Assembly (NCBI GenBank): GCA_021405325.1
Contig: QWII01000007.1
Coordinates: 124,001-188,000, forward strand
Origin: Caldilinea sp. CFX5
Lineage (GTDB): Bacteria > Chloroflexota > Anaerolineae > Caldilineales > Caldilineaceae
DNA length: 64,000 bases
Direction: 5' to 3'
Made by a program: the position numbers and the translations under genes. Below the pieces are notes generated by a model. That model saw nothing but the letters and a program-made list of their open reading frames with translations. It did not search any database and had not been told where the DNA came from. This document shows positions 1-7,906 of this stretch, piece by piece. The stretch's first letter is position 1, and each line of letters begins with the position of its first letter.

Positions 1-77
1 TTATGGACTTGCCGCCCCGCACCTATGTCTTCAAAGCGGGGCAATTGGTGGCGGCTGGTGGCAATTGTTTGGTCTAG
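1..77 (+). CDS. 3' end of an unidentified gene (partial)
   Basis: An open frame enters from the left edge (codons in phase with position 3) and stops at a TAG at 75-77. The last residues read DLPPRTYVFKAGQLVAAG followed by GNCLV. The segment is too short to assign a family. Its stop is convergent with the next gene, which ends at 112 on the other strand, leaving only 34 bases between them. It may simply be chance coding; the codon composition (ccg ccc cgc acc) resembles the neighbouring genes. Confidence 0.4.
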   Translation, partial: MDLPPRTYVFKAGQLVAAGGNCLV

Positions 78-111
78 ACTGATACTCGTTGCCCATTTTT
101 CAAACAACTTC

Positions 112-645
112 TTACACCACAGCTTCCTCAATGCGCGCTAGAAGCGTATCAACCGTCTCCGCCACACTCAACGTTGAACTATCCAACCATAGTCCAATCC
201 GTGGCGTCTCGATACGCAACACCCGGTCAAAAGCGAGAATCTCTGCGTCATTACCATACCCACGCTTGCCCCGCCCCGCTTCCCGTGCCGCTACCACCGC
301 CGGGTCAGGACAAAGCACCACCACATAGAGCGGATGGCGCCGCAACTTGTCCACAATTTCGGTTAAAGTCTGGGCGATGATAATGTCCTGGTAGACCACG
401 GTGAAACCGCCGGCTAGGTACATCTCGGCGACCGTTGCAGCAATGTCATAGCGCAGGTTGAGTTGCGCCAACGCCTCCGACGAGAGGTCAAAGCCCATTT
501 CGGCGCGACCATTGACGATCAGGCGGCGAAAGAGATCGCCGCGTACATGGACACTCTTTGGCAAGCGTTCGGCCAAAGCTTGAGCAATGGTCGATTTACC
601 GGCAGCCATGACGCCTGTGATCAGGATGATTGCTGGTTGGTTCAT
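112..645 (-). CDS. P-loop kinase-like ATP-binding protein (AAA_33 type)
   Basis: A 177-residue cytoplasmic protein with a Walker A loop GVMAAGKST at residues 11-19, right at the N terminus, as in small-molecule kinases of the zeta-toxin/chloramphenicol-phosphotransferase/AAA_33 group. The middle (QDIIIAQTL, VVLCPDPAVVAAREAGRGKR) resembles the Walker-B and arginine-rich lid of these enzymes. Substrate unknown. Start: an upstream in-frame GTG at 648 exists, but the ATG at 645 lies at a better distance from a GGAAGGGG purine stretch. Transcribed with the two chromate-transporter genes, which end 13 bases upstream, so probably their co-transcribed third gene. Confidence 0.7.
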   Translation of the reverse strand: MNQPAIILITGVMAAGKSTIAQALAERLPKSVHVRGDLFRRLIVNGRAEMGFDLSSEALAQLNLRYDIAATVAEMYLAGGFTVVYQDIIIAQTLTEIVDKLRRHPLYVVVLCPDPAVVAAREAGRGKRGYGNDAEILAFDRVLRIETPRIGLWLDSSTLSVAETVDTLLARIEEAVV

Positions 646-658
646 CACGCCCCTTCCT

Positions 659-1168
659 TTAATAGATCAACGCACCAGCGACGCCAGCTAGGCCCAGTAG
701 CAGCGATACCGGCACCCGCCCCGTCAGCGCCAACCCAATACTGGCAGCGACAATCAACACACTGCTCGCCTCTAATCCATTCTCTTTCAACAGCCGCATG
801 ACCACCACCAGAAAAATGCCGCAGACTGCCAGCCCCAGCCCACGCACAAAGCCCTGCATGGCCGGATGGTCGCCCACGCGCCGGTGGAGCGCCGCCACGG
901 CCAGCACCAGCACCGGCGGCAGACTGATCGCCAGCGTCGCCAACAAAGCGCCCCGTAACCCGTCGTTCAGATACCCCAGACAGATGACCCAAAAGCCACT
1001 GGGGCCAGGACTGATCTGCCCAATTGCCAGCGCTTCGGCAAAGTGGCGATCGGTCGCCCAGCCGCGCGCCAACAGATCAGCGTGGATACTGGGCAGATTA
1101 CCGGTGCCGCCGGTGGAGAAGAGCGACGCTTTGAGCAAAATCCAGAAATAGGTGATGGGGTCAATCAT
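659..1168 (-). CDS. chrA: Chromate transporter, second half-size subunit
   Basis: A 169-residue membrane protein of the CHR family half-size type. The amphipathic start (FWILLKASLFSTGGTGNLPS) and the IGQISPGPSGFWVICLGYL segment match the conserved CHR signature, followed by four to five hydrophobic helices. It forms a pair with the gene at 1161-1844; short CHR proteins act as pairs, with the two halves inserted in opposite topology. The ATG at 1168 is chosen over an upstream in-frame start at 1192 because it overlaps the end of the upstream gene by eight bases, typical for translational coupling, and the CHR homology begins there. The family exports or imports chromate or other oxyanions; direction is not shown by sequence. 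Confidence 0.85.
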   Translation of the reverse strand: MIDPITYFWILLKASLFSTGGTGNLPSIHADLLARGWATDRHFAEALAIGQISPGPSGFWVICLGYLNDGLRGALLATLAISLPPVLVLAVAALHRRVGDHPAMQGFVRGLGLAVCGIFLVVVMRLLKENGLEASSVLIVAASIGLALTGRVPVSLLLGLAGVAGALIY

Positions 1169-1844
1169 GCGCTGCCGTCTTTTCTTGGGCAACCTTGGTC
1201 TGGATGGCGTGATGCCACATGCTCAACGCCCCCAGCAGCCCGGCGCTGATGAGAACCAGCAACACCGGCAGTTCCCAGACGACAACCGCCAGCGCACTCC
1301 CTACCAGAATCACGACGCTCACCGTCAAACTACTGTGCCCTTCCTGTCGGCTGGCATTGACAAGCGGCCGCGCCATGTTATAGGTGAGCAGCAGCCCCAG
1401 CCCGACTGTCGCCGGTACAATGCCATGCAACGCCGCCTGCACAACCGGCAGATTGCGCAGGTCAGCATAGAGGGCGATCATCACAATGGTAATCGTCACG
1501 CTGGGCAGAAGCAGACCAATCAGCGCCACGACTGCCCCTGGCAACCCAGCCACTTGTCGCCCTACCAAAATCGTCATGCAGAGCAGATTGATTCCCGGCG
1601 CGGCCTGACAGAGCGCCCAATCGCGACTAAACTCGGCGGGCGTAAACCAGCCGTAGCGGTCAACGGCGGTGCGGCGGATCAGGTAGAGGGTCGCCATGCC
1701 GCCGCCAAAGGATTGTATGCCCAAAAAGAACCAAATGCGCCCTAATGCCCAGAGGGATAGCCGCTCTGCCGTCGCTACTGAATCTGGCGTAAATGATGCA
1801 GGATTTGCCCCCTGCACAACCTGTTCCCCTTCAAAATTTGCCAT
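1161..1844 (-). CDS. chrA: Chromate transporter, first half-size subunit
   Basis: A 227-residue CHR-family half transporter. After about 28 polar residues comes LGRIWFFLGIQSFGGGMATL, the CHR domain start with its FGGG signature, then WALCQAAPGINLLCMTILVG, the second family signature (PG motif), and further hydrophobic helices. It overlaps the second half-size gene at 1161-1168. The N-terminal extension (EGEQVVQGANPASFTPDS) is polar and not conserved in the family; internal starts are not obvious. Together the pair probably forms one functional oxyanion transporter in the inner membrane. Confidence 0.85.
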   Translation of the reverse strand: MANFEGEQVVQGANPASFTPDSVATAERLSLWALGRIWFFLGIQSFGGGMATLYLIRRTAVDRYGWFTPAEFSRDWALCQAAPGINLLCMTILVGRQVAGLPGAVVALIGLLLPSVTITIVMIALYADLRNLPVVQAALHGIVPATVGLGLLLTYNMARPLVNASRQEGHSSLTVSVVILVGSALAVVVWELPVLLVLISAGLLGALSMWHHAIQTKVAQEKTAAHD

Positions 1845-1905
1845 TGCTCTCCCAGACCATTCTAGCTGAAACTGGTTATGAAATTGCCCCTGTAACGATC
1901 AATCC

Positions 1906-3417
1906 TTATTTTGCCACCGCCCGTGTCGGCTGCAACCGCACTGCCAACAACGCGCCCAGCAGCGCCACCCCTGCCACTGCGGCAAAGACCACCTGATAGG
2001 CAGTGATGGGCAACAAACTATTGCCCATTGCCTGGCGCAACAGCACACCGGCCAGCGTCGTCCCCAGAATGCTGCCGGAAAAGCGGATCATGCTAAAGAG
2101 ACCCGCCGCTGCGCCCGCCTGCATCTGGGGAATATCACTCATCGCCACCGCTGACAGCACAGCCAGTGACAGTCCAGCCCCCATCCCTAGCACAAAGACG
2201 ACCCCCACTACCAACACCGTCGGCGTCGTGGCCGGCAACTGCGAGAGGACAAGCAACATACTCCCTTGCAGGCTCAGCCCGCCGACAATCAACCAGCGCC
2301 CAAAGCCGCGATCTGATAACTGGCCGGCTAAACGCGTAGTCGTCAGCAACGCGCCCGAATAGCTGGCGAGGAGGATGCCCAAGGTGGCGGGGCGCATGCC
2401 ATGAATATCGGTAAAATAGAGCGGGATGAGAAAATCGTTGCCGTTCATCAAGATCATGCGGATTAAGGCGCAGACCGAAGCGCGGCCAAAGTTCTTGCGG
2501 GCAAAGAGCGAGAAGTCAATGAGCGGCAGGGGGAAGGCGCGTTCCCAGGCGTAGAAGCCGGCGAAAAAGAGCAGCGCCGCCAGCAGCAAGCGCCAATCCT
2601 GCAACGGTTCGATCCCGGTGATGGGCCGACTGGAGAGGTAGAAGACAAAGAAGAGACAGGCCAGCCCCAGTAGTCCAAAGCCGATCCAGTCGAACTGGCG
2701 CAGGAAGCGGCGCTCAAAGGGTTGTGGCGAAGCGGGCAGAAAGCGGATCATCAACCAGAAGGCAATCAGCGCCGCCACCAGCAGCAAGACAAAGTTGGCG
2801 CGCCAGCCAAAGTGATCGACCAGAAAGCCGGCGGCAAAGGGGGCCAGGGTGGCAATCCCCGGCCCGGTCGAACTCCATGATCCCAAGGCGCGCCCCCGTT
2901 GATCGGGCGGAAAGGTTTCGGCGATCAGGGCAATGCTCAACGGGTTGATCCCTGCCGTCCCCATGCCTTGAGCGATCCGCCCAATCACAATCAACCGCTG
3001 GTCAAGGGCAAAGAGCGAGAGCAGAGCGCCAAAGGCATAGATTAAGATGCCGACGAGCAACATGGGCCGCTTGCCCAGACTATCGCCCAAACGCCCATAG
3101 AGCGGCGTAAAGATGACAAAGGGCAGCGTATAGGCCGCCACCAACCAGGCCGCTTGATCCGGCTCGACGCGGAACTCATCGCGCATGGTGGGCAGCGCCA
3201 CCGAAAACATCGACATGTTCAGCACCATGATCGCGCTGGGGATCATCAAGCCGAGCAAGATGTGGTTGAGATTTTGCGGAAGGGTAATACGTTGGTGAAG
3301 GGGTACGGCAAGCGTTTCCGGAGACGAAGATCCGGTCGAACGTAACTGACTCAAGGCTACAGGCTCCTGCATGAGCGTGGCGACGTGGGTAACCAATCCC
3401 GCTCGTAGCCGGTTCAT
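1906..3417 (-). CDS. MFS multidrug exporter, DHA2 (14-helix) type
   Basis: A 503-residue integral membrane protein. Motif A of the drug:H+ antiporters is present after helix 2 as GRLGDSLGKRPML, and SWSSTGPGIATLAPFAAGFL matches motif C (GxGPxxGG-like) in helix 5. Length and hydrophobic pattern fit the 14-helix DHA2 branch. It is divergent from a TetR regulator at 3636, the usual arrangement for regulated efflux pumps. Start uncertain: the ATG at 3417 lies in the loop of a perfect GCCGGTT/AACCGGC hairpin and lacks a ribosome site; ATG at 3372 is the alternative and would lose only 15 polar residues. Substrate unknown. Confidence 0.85.
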   Translation of the reverse strand: MNRLRAGLVTHVATLMQEPVALSQLRSTGSSSPETLAVPLHQRITLPQNLNHILLGLMIPSAIMVLNMSMFSVALPTMRDEFRVEPDQAAWLVAAYTLPFVIFTPLYGRLGDSLGKRPMLLVGILIYAFGALLSLFALDQRLIVIGRIAQGMGTAGINPLSIALIAETFPPDQRGRALGSWSSTGPGIATLAPFAAGFLVDHFGWRANFVLLLVAALIAFWLMIRFLPASPQPFERRFLRQFDWIGFGLLGLACLFFVFYLSSRPITGIEPLQDWRLLLAALLFFAGFYAWERAFPLPLIDFSLFARKNFGRASVCALIRMILMNGNDFLIPLYFTDIHGMRPATLGILLASYSGALLTTTRLAGQLSDRGFGRWLIVGGLSLQGSMLLVLSQLPATTPTVLVVGVVFVLGMGAGLSLAVLSAVAMSDIPQMQAGAAAGLFSMIRFSGSILGTTLAGVLLRQAMGNSLLPITAYQVVFAAVAGVALLGALLAVRLQPTRAVAK

Positions 3418-3460
3418 AACCGGCGCCGGTTACGGACCGGCTGTGAGCGATGTCGCTACC
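3418..3460. repeat. Palindromic repeat CCGGTTACGGACCGGCTG
   Basis: Short nested inverted repeats flank the exporter start: GCCGGTT/AACCGGC around 3408-3424 and an outer GTAGC/GCTAC pair. The 18-mer at 3426-3443 recurs with one change at 52481-52498, also inside a hairpin, so this is a dispersed palindromic element rather than a private operator. Confidence 0.45.
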
Positions 3461-3565
3461 ACTGCCGCGCGCAAAGAATAAACAATAGTCTGATATTGTA
3501 CACGTACTGGGGGCAATCCGTCGAACATCATCTTTGGTTATAAAAAAGATCGCCCCGGCTTCGAG

Positions 3566-3595
3566 TTGACAATCACAATTATTTTGCTTTATTTT
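3566..3595 (+). promoter_or_regulatory. Predicted sigma70 promoter for the TetR gene
   Basis: Perfect -35 TTGACA (3566-3571), 18-bp spacer, -10 TATTTT (3590-3595, 4 of 6 to consensus). It lies about 40 bases ahead of the TetR start and immediately before a dyad, so binding of the repressor there would block its own transcription. Confidence 0.5.
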
Positions 3596-3597
3596 TG

Positions 3598-3615
3598 ATT
3601 GAAAATTCATTCAAT
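3598..3615. promoter_or_regulatory. Candidate TetR operator
   Basis: Dyad ATTGAA-N6-TTCAAT with perfect 6-bp arms between the predicted -10 box and the ribosome site of the TetR gene. The size (about 18 bp) and place fit an autoregulatory TetR-family operator. Only one copy is seen in the divergent region, so control of the exporter from the same site is inferred. Confidence 0.45.
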
Positions 3616-3635
3616 GAAAGAAAGGAGATCTTTTG

Positions 3636-4235
3636 GTGCGTAACCAAGAGATCAATCAAAAACTGAAAGACGAACGGCGCGAGAAAATCCTCTCGGCGGC
3701 GCTGTTGCTCTTTGCAACCAACGGGCTGGCGGCGACCAAGGTCACGGACATTGCGGCGGCGGTGAGCATGTCCCAAGGGTTGATGTATCATTACTTCAAC
3801 TCGAAGGAAGAAATCTTTACTGAACTGATCAGCGGCGCCTTTGACCGGTTGAATGACGCCTGCCGACAACTGGAGGCGATGCCGTTGCCGCCACTGGAAA
3901 AGATCAGGCTGGCGATCAGCGCCTTGCTTCAGGGTATCGCCGAAAATGCCGACACGGCGCGTTATCATCTGCTCATTGCCCAGGCGACGGTTTCAGCAGC
4001 GATTCCGCCAGCGGCGCGCACGATCATTCAGCAGCAAAACCGCTTGCCCTACGAAGTGATGGCCCGCATCATACGCGCGGGGCAAGCAGATGGAACGATC
4101 AAACCGCATGATCCCGACGAGTTGGCGCTGCTCTTTTGGACTTCGATCAATGGCCTGGCGATTTACAAGGCCGTGCATGGCCAACAATTCAAAGCGCCTG
4201 ATCCGGCGTTGTTGCTCCGGATCTTTTTACCATAA
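3636..4235 (+). CDS. TetR/AcrR family transcriptional regulator
   Basis: A 199-residue DNA-binding repressor. Residues about 11-60 (REKILSAALLLFATNGLAAT, then KVTDIAAAVSMSQGLMYHYF) form the TetR helix-turn-helix with the canonical YHYFxSKEE end; the rest is an alpha-helical ligand-binding domain. Start: GTG at 3636, eight bases after AAAGGAG (3621-3627); an adjoining TTG at 3633 is less well spaced. Divergent from the MFS exporter, which it probably controls; see the dyad at 3598-3615. The inducer cannot be read from the sequence. Confidence 0.88.
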   Translation: MRNQEINQKLKDERREKILSAALLLFATNGLAATKVTDIAAAVSMSQGLMYHYFNSKEEIFTELISGAFDRLNDACRQLEAMPLPPLEKIRLAISALLQGIAENADTARYHLLIAQATVSAAIPPAARTIIQQQNRLPYEVMARIIRAGQADGTIKPHDPDELALLFWTSINGLAIYKAVHGQQFKAPDPALLLRIFLP

Positions 4236-4251
4236 TGATAGCCATTGATTC

Positions 4252-4272
4252 AAGGCAGGGCTACCCTGCCTT
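4252..4272 (+). terminator. Hairpin after the TetR gene
   Basis: AAGGCAGGG-CTA-CCCTGCCTT: perfect 9-bp stem with a 3-nt loop, 17 bases after the TetR stop. There is no T-tract, so it may be a REP-like element instead of a terminator; a related GGGCAGGGTAGCCC stretch recurs near 4352. Confidence 0.4.
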
Positions 4273-4409
4273 GGAAACAACAAGGATGCCGCAGATTGCG
4301 CCGATGAAAACCTTAGAAAAATCTTGGGAATCTGGGGCATCCCTGTTATTTTCAGGGCAGGGTAGCCCGGATTAAACCTGATGTTACACTTTTACTAGAG
4401 GAACTATTC

Positions 4410-4764
4410 ATGACTTACGATTTATACGACGCTGCGTTGGTGAGCACAGTTGTTCCCAAGCGCGCCAAAACGGCGCTGGGCGTGCTTGAATATAGAGAAC
4501 GACATCCGCATCACCCGCACCGAGCGCTATCCTCTGGAAAAGCTCACCGTGCCCGTGTTGGTTGTGCATGGCACCGCGGATCGGTTGGTGCAATACGACA
4601 TCCATGCCAACACCTACGCCCGTCGTGTTCCCCAGGTGGAAGTGTTGACGGTGGAAGGGGGTGAACATGTGGCAATCTTCACCCATCGTAATCTGGTGCG
4701 CAGCAAGGTGATCGCCTTTATGGCAGAACATTTCAACCACGAGCGCGCGCTGCAAAGCGTGTAA
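4410..4764 (+). pseudogene. Broken alpha/beta hydrolase (internal deletion and frameshift)
   Basis: Two fragments in different frames. Frame 1 starts at ATG 4410 (MTYDLYDAALVSTVVPKRAK) and loses sense after about 27 residues; the frame used from about 4485 to the TAA at 4764 encodes NDIRITRTERYPLEKLTVPV, LVVHGTADRLV and EGGEHVAIF, the typical C-terminal third of an alpha/beta hydrolase with the catalytic Asp (GTAD) and His (GEH) regions. The nucleophile-elbow part is missing altogether, so roughly 150-200 residues have been deleted. Not expected to give an active enzyme. Confidence 0.6.
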
Positions 4765-4792
4765 TGCGGGTTTGGCTTTGCGGTCATGAGTG

Positions 4793-4856
4793 GTAGTAAA
4801 GACTTTAGTCTTCCAGTAGTCTTTGGGGGCAAAGGGAAGACTAAAGTCTTTACTAC
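4793..4856. repeat. GTAGTAAAGAC palindromic repeat, copy 1
   Basis: Perfect 22-bp inverted arms (4793-4814 and 4835-4856) around a 20-nt loop. The outer 20 bases of the left arm are identical to a second copy at 30353-30408. It sits between the convergent hydrolase remnant and the phosphatase gene, whose stop codon lies in the right arm. Could serve as a bidirectional terminator; recurrence indicates a dispersed element. Confidence 0.75.
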
Positions 4857-5437
4857 ACATAGACCGTCTGCGTCGCCATGACCGGCGCTGCTGGTGCAAC
4901 GGCTGGATTCTGGGGTGTCCAGATCAGCTCTAATTGCCACGGTGTGGTCGAACTGCCGGTCGCCAGCCAAACCCCGGCGGGGGGCAGTGGGTTGCCCCGG
5001 TCGAACTTGCGACAGTAGTCATCGACGGTGGTGCGTGGCATCCCCAAACTGAGCAACATTGCCTTGATCGGGCCGCCATGGGTCACCAACGCCAGCGGGC
5101 CGACCGTTTCGCTTTCGCGACAAATCTTTTCCCACAAGCCATTAAAGCGCGCTGCCACTTCTGGCTCGCTCTCGCCTCGGCGCCATTCGGCAATCGCCTC
5201 TTCCTCAATGGGCGTAACGCCGACAATGCTGCTGGCAATCTCCGCCGTGCGCCGCGTCCGTTCCAAGGGGCTGGCATAGAGCCGCTTGATCCCCGCCGCT
5301 CGCAAAAATTCGCCCAATTGCGTGGCTTCCGCCTCCCCTTGCGCCGTCAACGGCGGCCCCGGCGGCACATCATAGCGAATATCGGTGCGACTCCAATCGG
5401 GTGTGGCATGGCGCACCAGATAAATCTTCACAATCAC
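4853..5437 (-). CDS. Histidine phosphatase family protein (phosphoglycerate mutase-like)
   Basis: A 194-residue cytoplasmic enzyme. The RHG-type catalytic motif appears at the very N terminus as KIYLVRHATPDW (His is the phospho-acceptor), PLTAQGEAEATQLGEFL and YASPLERTRRTAE match the second half of the active site, and LALVTHGGPIKAML carries the second catalytic His. Start: GTG at 5437, eight bases after GGGAG; longer in-frame starts up to 5488 would add a tail encoded by the adjacent repeat array. Substrate not predictable; relatives include alpha-ribazole phosphatase and phosphoglycerate mutases. Confidence 0.85.
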   Translation of the reverse strand: MIVKIYLVRHATPDWSRTDIRYDVPPGPPLTAQGEAEATQLGEFLRAAGIKRLYASPLERTRRTAEIASSIVGVTPIEEEAIAEWRRGESEPEVAARFNGLWEKICRESETVGPLALVTHGGPIKAMLLSLGMPRTTVDDYCRKFDRGNPLPPAGVWLATGSSTTPWQLELIWTPQNPAVAPAAPVMATQTVYV

Positions 5438-5460
5438 AAAAACTACTCCCGTTTTGTGGT

Positions 5461-5544
5461 AAACAAGGAAACAGGTAGACAGGTACACAAGTCGATAGGA
5501 GCAATCCCCTGTTTACCTGTGTACTTGTCTACCTGTCTACCTAC
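5461..5544. repeat. Octamer array with inverted arms, class AGGTAGAC
   Basis: Left array of AGGTAGAC/AGGTACAC-like units (about 5468-5494) and an inverted array of TACCTGTG/TACTTGTC/TACCTGTC units (5513-5543). The arms can pair imperfectly into a long hairpin. It lies 20 bases beyond the 3' end of the SRP RNA and directly ahead of the phosphatase gene. The same unit class is found 56 kb away at 61717-61812. Confidence 0.8.
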
Positions 5545-5563
5545 ATAAAAAACTCGTGTGCTT

Positions 5564-5693
<130 letters not shown>

Positions 5694-5705
5694 AAACACA
5701 CGAAT

Positions 5706-5785
5706 CTAGTGAATCAGTGGGACAGTGAGTCAGTAAATCAGTGAAAACTGTCTGACTGTGTAACTGTCTAACTGAGTTACTGCCA
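5706..5785. repeat. Octamer array with inverted arms, class CAGTGANN
   Basis: Left part reads CAGTGAAT, CAGTGGGA, CAGTGAGT, CAGTAAAT, CAGTGAAA; right part reads ACTGTCTG, ACTGTGTA, ACTGTCTA, ACTGAGTT, ACTG. The two parts are inverted relative to each other. It begins two bases beyond the tRNA-Ser 3' end (minus strand) and lies between that tRNA and the SRP RNA. Confidence 0.8.
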
Positions 5786-5787
5786 AC

Positions 5788-5875
5788 TGGCGGAGAGGGT
5801 GGGATTTGAACCCACGAACCTCATCGGTTACGAGCTTTCCAGGCCCGCGCACTAGGCCAACTATGCGACCTCTCC
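5788..5875 (-). tRNA. tRNA-Ser (GGA)
   Basis: Acceptor arm GGAGAGG/CCTCTCC (5869-5875 with 5792-5798), discriminator G at 5791 and an encoded CCA (5788-5790). The anticodon loop CTGGAAA gives anticodon GGA, reading UCC/UCU serine codons. The long variable arm and 88-nt length are as expected for a class II tRNA. T-arm GTGGGTTCAAATCCCAC is canonical. Confidence 0.96.
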
Positions 5876-5933
5876 GTACTTCTCGGTTGCAAGGGATAAG
5901 TATAATGGGTTTTGTCGATTCTTGCAAGTTTGC

Positions 5934-6102
5934 GGAGAGATTGGGAGATTAAGAGATTGAGAGATTGAGAGAGATGGACCTGTTGACTAAGGGTTCGTAA
6001 AAGGATAAATTCCTGCTCTTGGCGAGTCACGGACTCGCCAAGAGCGGTGGATCAAGTTATCTTTTTACGGACTCTCAATCTCCCAATCTCTCAATCTCTT
6101 TA
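5934..6102. repeat. Octamer array AGATTGAG with a nested hairpin
   Basis: Left array of AGATTGAG/AGATTAAG units (5934-5974) and inverted array CAATCTCT/CAATCTCC (6073-6101). Between them lie two further nested inverted repeats: TTCGTAAAAGGATAA (about 5994) pairing with TTATCTTTTTACGGA (about 6058), and a perfect inner 13-bp hairpin GCTCTTGGCGAGT/ACTCGCCAAGAGC near 6016-6046. The element starts five bases after the stop of the sulfotransferase-like gene (minus strand). Confidence 0.8.
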
Positions 6103-6106
6103 TTCC

Positions 6107-6835
6107 TCATCCCTCTGCCCGAATCGCCTTCTGGGCCAACAACGCATAGTGCGGTTTGCATTCAGCCAGCAGTCGTAGGAGGCGAGGCGGAAAAGGCTCA
6201 TTCTTGGCGCGGTATTGATCGAAGCCGGTGGAGGTATGGACATTGCGATACCAATACTTGGCCCACACGCCATCCTCCGGGCGCGCCCCCGGTTGCCAGT
6301 GAAGCATCGCCGCGTCAAAAGCGATGCCGATTTGCGCACAGAGTTGACTGAGGACGCGCCGGGGATTGAGCAGCAACTGCTTGGCCTCCAGCACCGGCGG
6401 CTGCTGCCCTAAATCCAACAACTGTTGGTAGAGCGCAGCCTGCGTCGCCAGCCCGGTATCCCGCAAGATGGGGTTGGTCAGGTTTTGTCCCAGCGAGGGC
6501 AACATCTGGACCGGGTCACGAATCAACAACACGTTGACTGTCTCCGCCAGAAACCCCCGATCCAATTCCACCAAATGATGCGCCATCTGCTTGAGAAAGA
6601 GCACAGGCCGGTCACATGGCCCCAGGATCACCTCGCGTACCACCCGTTCCCCGTCGTCAATCATCGACCCAATCACTTCCGCCTTGCCTGGATGGTCGGC
6701 AGCGGAAACCCGCAAATAGTGAGCATACAACGGCTCATCCACCACCCGCGTATCTTGGCGCTGGGCAAACGCGTACATCAACGCCGTCGACACATTGCGC
6801 GGCCCCGACCAGAGGTTGATCCGAATGGTTGACAT
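6107..6835 (-). CDS. Sulfotransferase-like family protein
   Basis: A 242-residue protein. The N terminus IRINLWSGPRNVSTALMYAF places a P-loop-like PAPS 5'-phosphosulfate motif (SGPRNVSTALM) at residues 9-19, and VNVLLIRDPVQMLPSL in the middle resembles the 3'-phosphate-binding RDP motif of sulfotransferases. The family is often annotated together with branched-chain aminotransferase-like proteins but has no PLP lysine here. Acceptor substrate unknown. Start ATG at 6835 is unambiguous. It is downstream of the RraA-like gene and separated from it by an inverted array. Confidence 0.65.
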   Translation of the reverse strand: MSTIRINLWSGPRNVSTALMYAFAQRQDTRVVDEPLYAHYLRVSAADHPGKAEVIGSMIDDGERVVREVILGPCDRPVLFLKQMAHHLVELDRGFLAETVNVLLIRDPVQMLPSLGQNLTNPILRDTGLATQAALYQQLLDLGQQPPVLEAKQLLLNPRRVLSQLCAQIGIAFDAAMLHWQPGARPEDGVWAKYWYRNVHTSTGFDQYRAKNEPFPPRLLRLLAECKPHYALLAQKAIRAEG

Positions 6836-6855
6836 GTTTAGTCTTTCTTCGTTGG

Positions 6856-6934
6856 AGTTACGAGTTACGAATTACGAGTTACGAATTACGCTGTTTGCCC
6901 GTAACTCGTAATTCGTAATTCGTAATTCGTAACT
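6856..6934. repeat. Heptamer array with inverted arms, class ACGAATT
   Basis: Left array alternates ACGAGTT and ACGAATT (6859-6890); right array is AACTCGT/AATTCGT (6903-6933). Arms separated by about 12 bases, so a near-perfect long hairpin can form. The stop codon of the RraA-like gene (6934-6936) abuts it. The same 7-bp class, on one strand only, is at 18176-18208. Confidence 0.85.
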
Positions 6935-7668
6935 TACCCCTGCGTCTTCTTCCACGCTTCATACTCTGCGCGGGCTTCGGCGGAGAGGGGGTAGTATTTG
7001 CGCAGTTCGCCGCCTTGGGCCAGGCGCATGCGGGAGAATTCTTCCCACTCCACATGCTCACCGGCTTTTTTCAGCAGTTCGGGCGCCAGGCTGATTGGCA
7101 CGACGACCACGCCGTCGTCGTCGGCTACAATGATGTCGCCGGGCATGACCAGGGCGTTGCAACAGGCAATCGGCACGTTGACGGCATAGGGGAAGATGTT
7201 GGTCTGTGTGTGGTAGTTGGGGGTCACGCCTTTGAGGAAGAGACCAATACCCAGCTTTTTTGCCTCCGGGTAGTCGCGAATACAGCCGTCGATCACCACG
7301 CCGGCGCCGCCGCGCCCGGTGAAGTAGGTGAGCATCATTTCGCCAAAGACGCCGCTGCCCATATCGCCACGGGCATCGACCACTACGATATCGCCCGGTT
7401 GCGTGTGGTAGAGGACATGGCGATGGAGCTGCTTTTCCGGGTCGGCATATTCATCGACCCGGTATTGGTCTTCGCGCTTGGGCATAAATTGCAGCGTCAA
7501 CGCCGGCCCCACGATGGTCTTGCCCGGCAGCCAGGAGATCGGGCCGCGGATCTGCGGGTCGCGAATGCCCAGGCGGCTCAATTCGCCGCTGGCCGTGGCG
7601 CTGCCAATGTTGCGTAGTCCTTCAATGAGCGACTTGGGGGGGCGTTGAATATCAGGTGTCTGAATCAT
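6934..7668 (-). CDS. RraA-like protein / HMG-CHA aldolase family
   Basis: A 244-residue protein with the RraA/HMG-CHA aldolase fold: VVVDARGDMGSGVFGEMM (metal/active-site Gly-rich loop), GVVIDGCIRDYPEAKKL (the conserved DGxxRD with catalytic Arg-Asp) and NALVMPGDIIVADDDGVVVV (VxPGDxxxxDxDGVVV) are all present. Enzymes with the DGxRD motif and upstream metal-binding residues are usually 4-hydroxy-4-methyl-2-oxoglutarate/oxaloacetate lyases, while true RraA regulates RNase E. The full set of catalytic residues and the catabolic neighbours favour an aldolase or decarboxylase. Confidence 0.8.
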   Translation of the reverse strand: MIQTPDIQRPPKSLIEGLRNIGSATASGELSRLGIRDPQIRGPISWLPGKTIVGPALTLQFMPKREDQYRVDEYADPEKQLHRHVLYHTQPGDIVVVDARGDMGSGVFGEMMLTYFTGRGGAGVVIDGCIRDYPEAKKLGIGLFLKGVTPNYHTQTNIFPYAVNVPIACCNALVMPGDIIVADDDGVVVVPISLAPELLKKAGEHVEWEEFSRMRLAQGGELRKYYPLSAEARAEYEAWKKTQG

Positions 7669-7906
7669 GGTTCATCCTTGATCTGTTGGTGTAATAGAAG
7701 GATTGGTTTGCTAAGATGGCCCCAACGTTCACCGGCGCAGTGACGCCAGGAGAAAAGCTGGGCTGGGGAACACTTGCTGCATTATAAACCAAAACAGCCG
7801 AAAGCCAAAGGGAGTGGTTGGCGGTGGGGGTAGTGCGAGTGTGAGAGAGCAGCGTGACGCGTGATTCGTGATACGGGTTGCGTGAACTGGTCAACTATAT
7901 TGGCAC
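7669..7906. other. Non-coding gap
   Basis: About 240 bases between codirectional minus-strand genes. It holds a weak, decayed run of GTGATTCGTGA-like units near 7858-7890 reminiscent of the ACGAATT array class, and no convincing reading frame. It should contain the promoter of the RraA-like gene, but no clear -35/-10 pair stands out. Confidence 0.4.

Noticed and set aside
4408..4899. Minus-strand open frame of 163 codons across the hydrolase remnant
   Set aside because: Lies opposite a recognisable alpha/beta hydrolase C terminus and through the GTAGTAAAGAC palindrome; no protein-like features.
5461..5544. Octamer arrays as ordinary simple-sequence slippage
   Set aside because: Units are imperfect, arms are inverted, and the same layout recurs with different motifs at gene ends; slippage alone does not create inverted arms.
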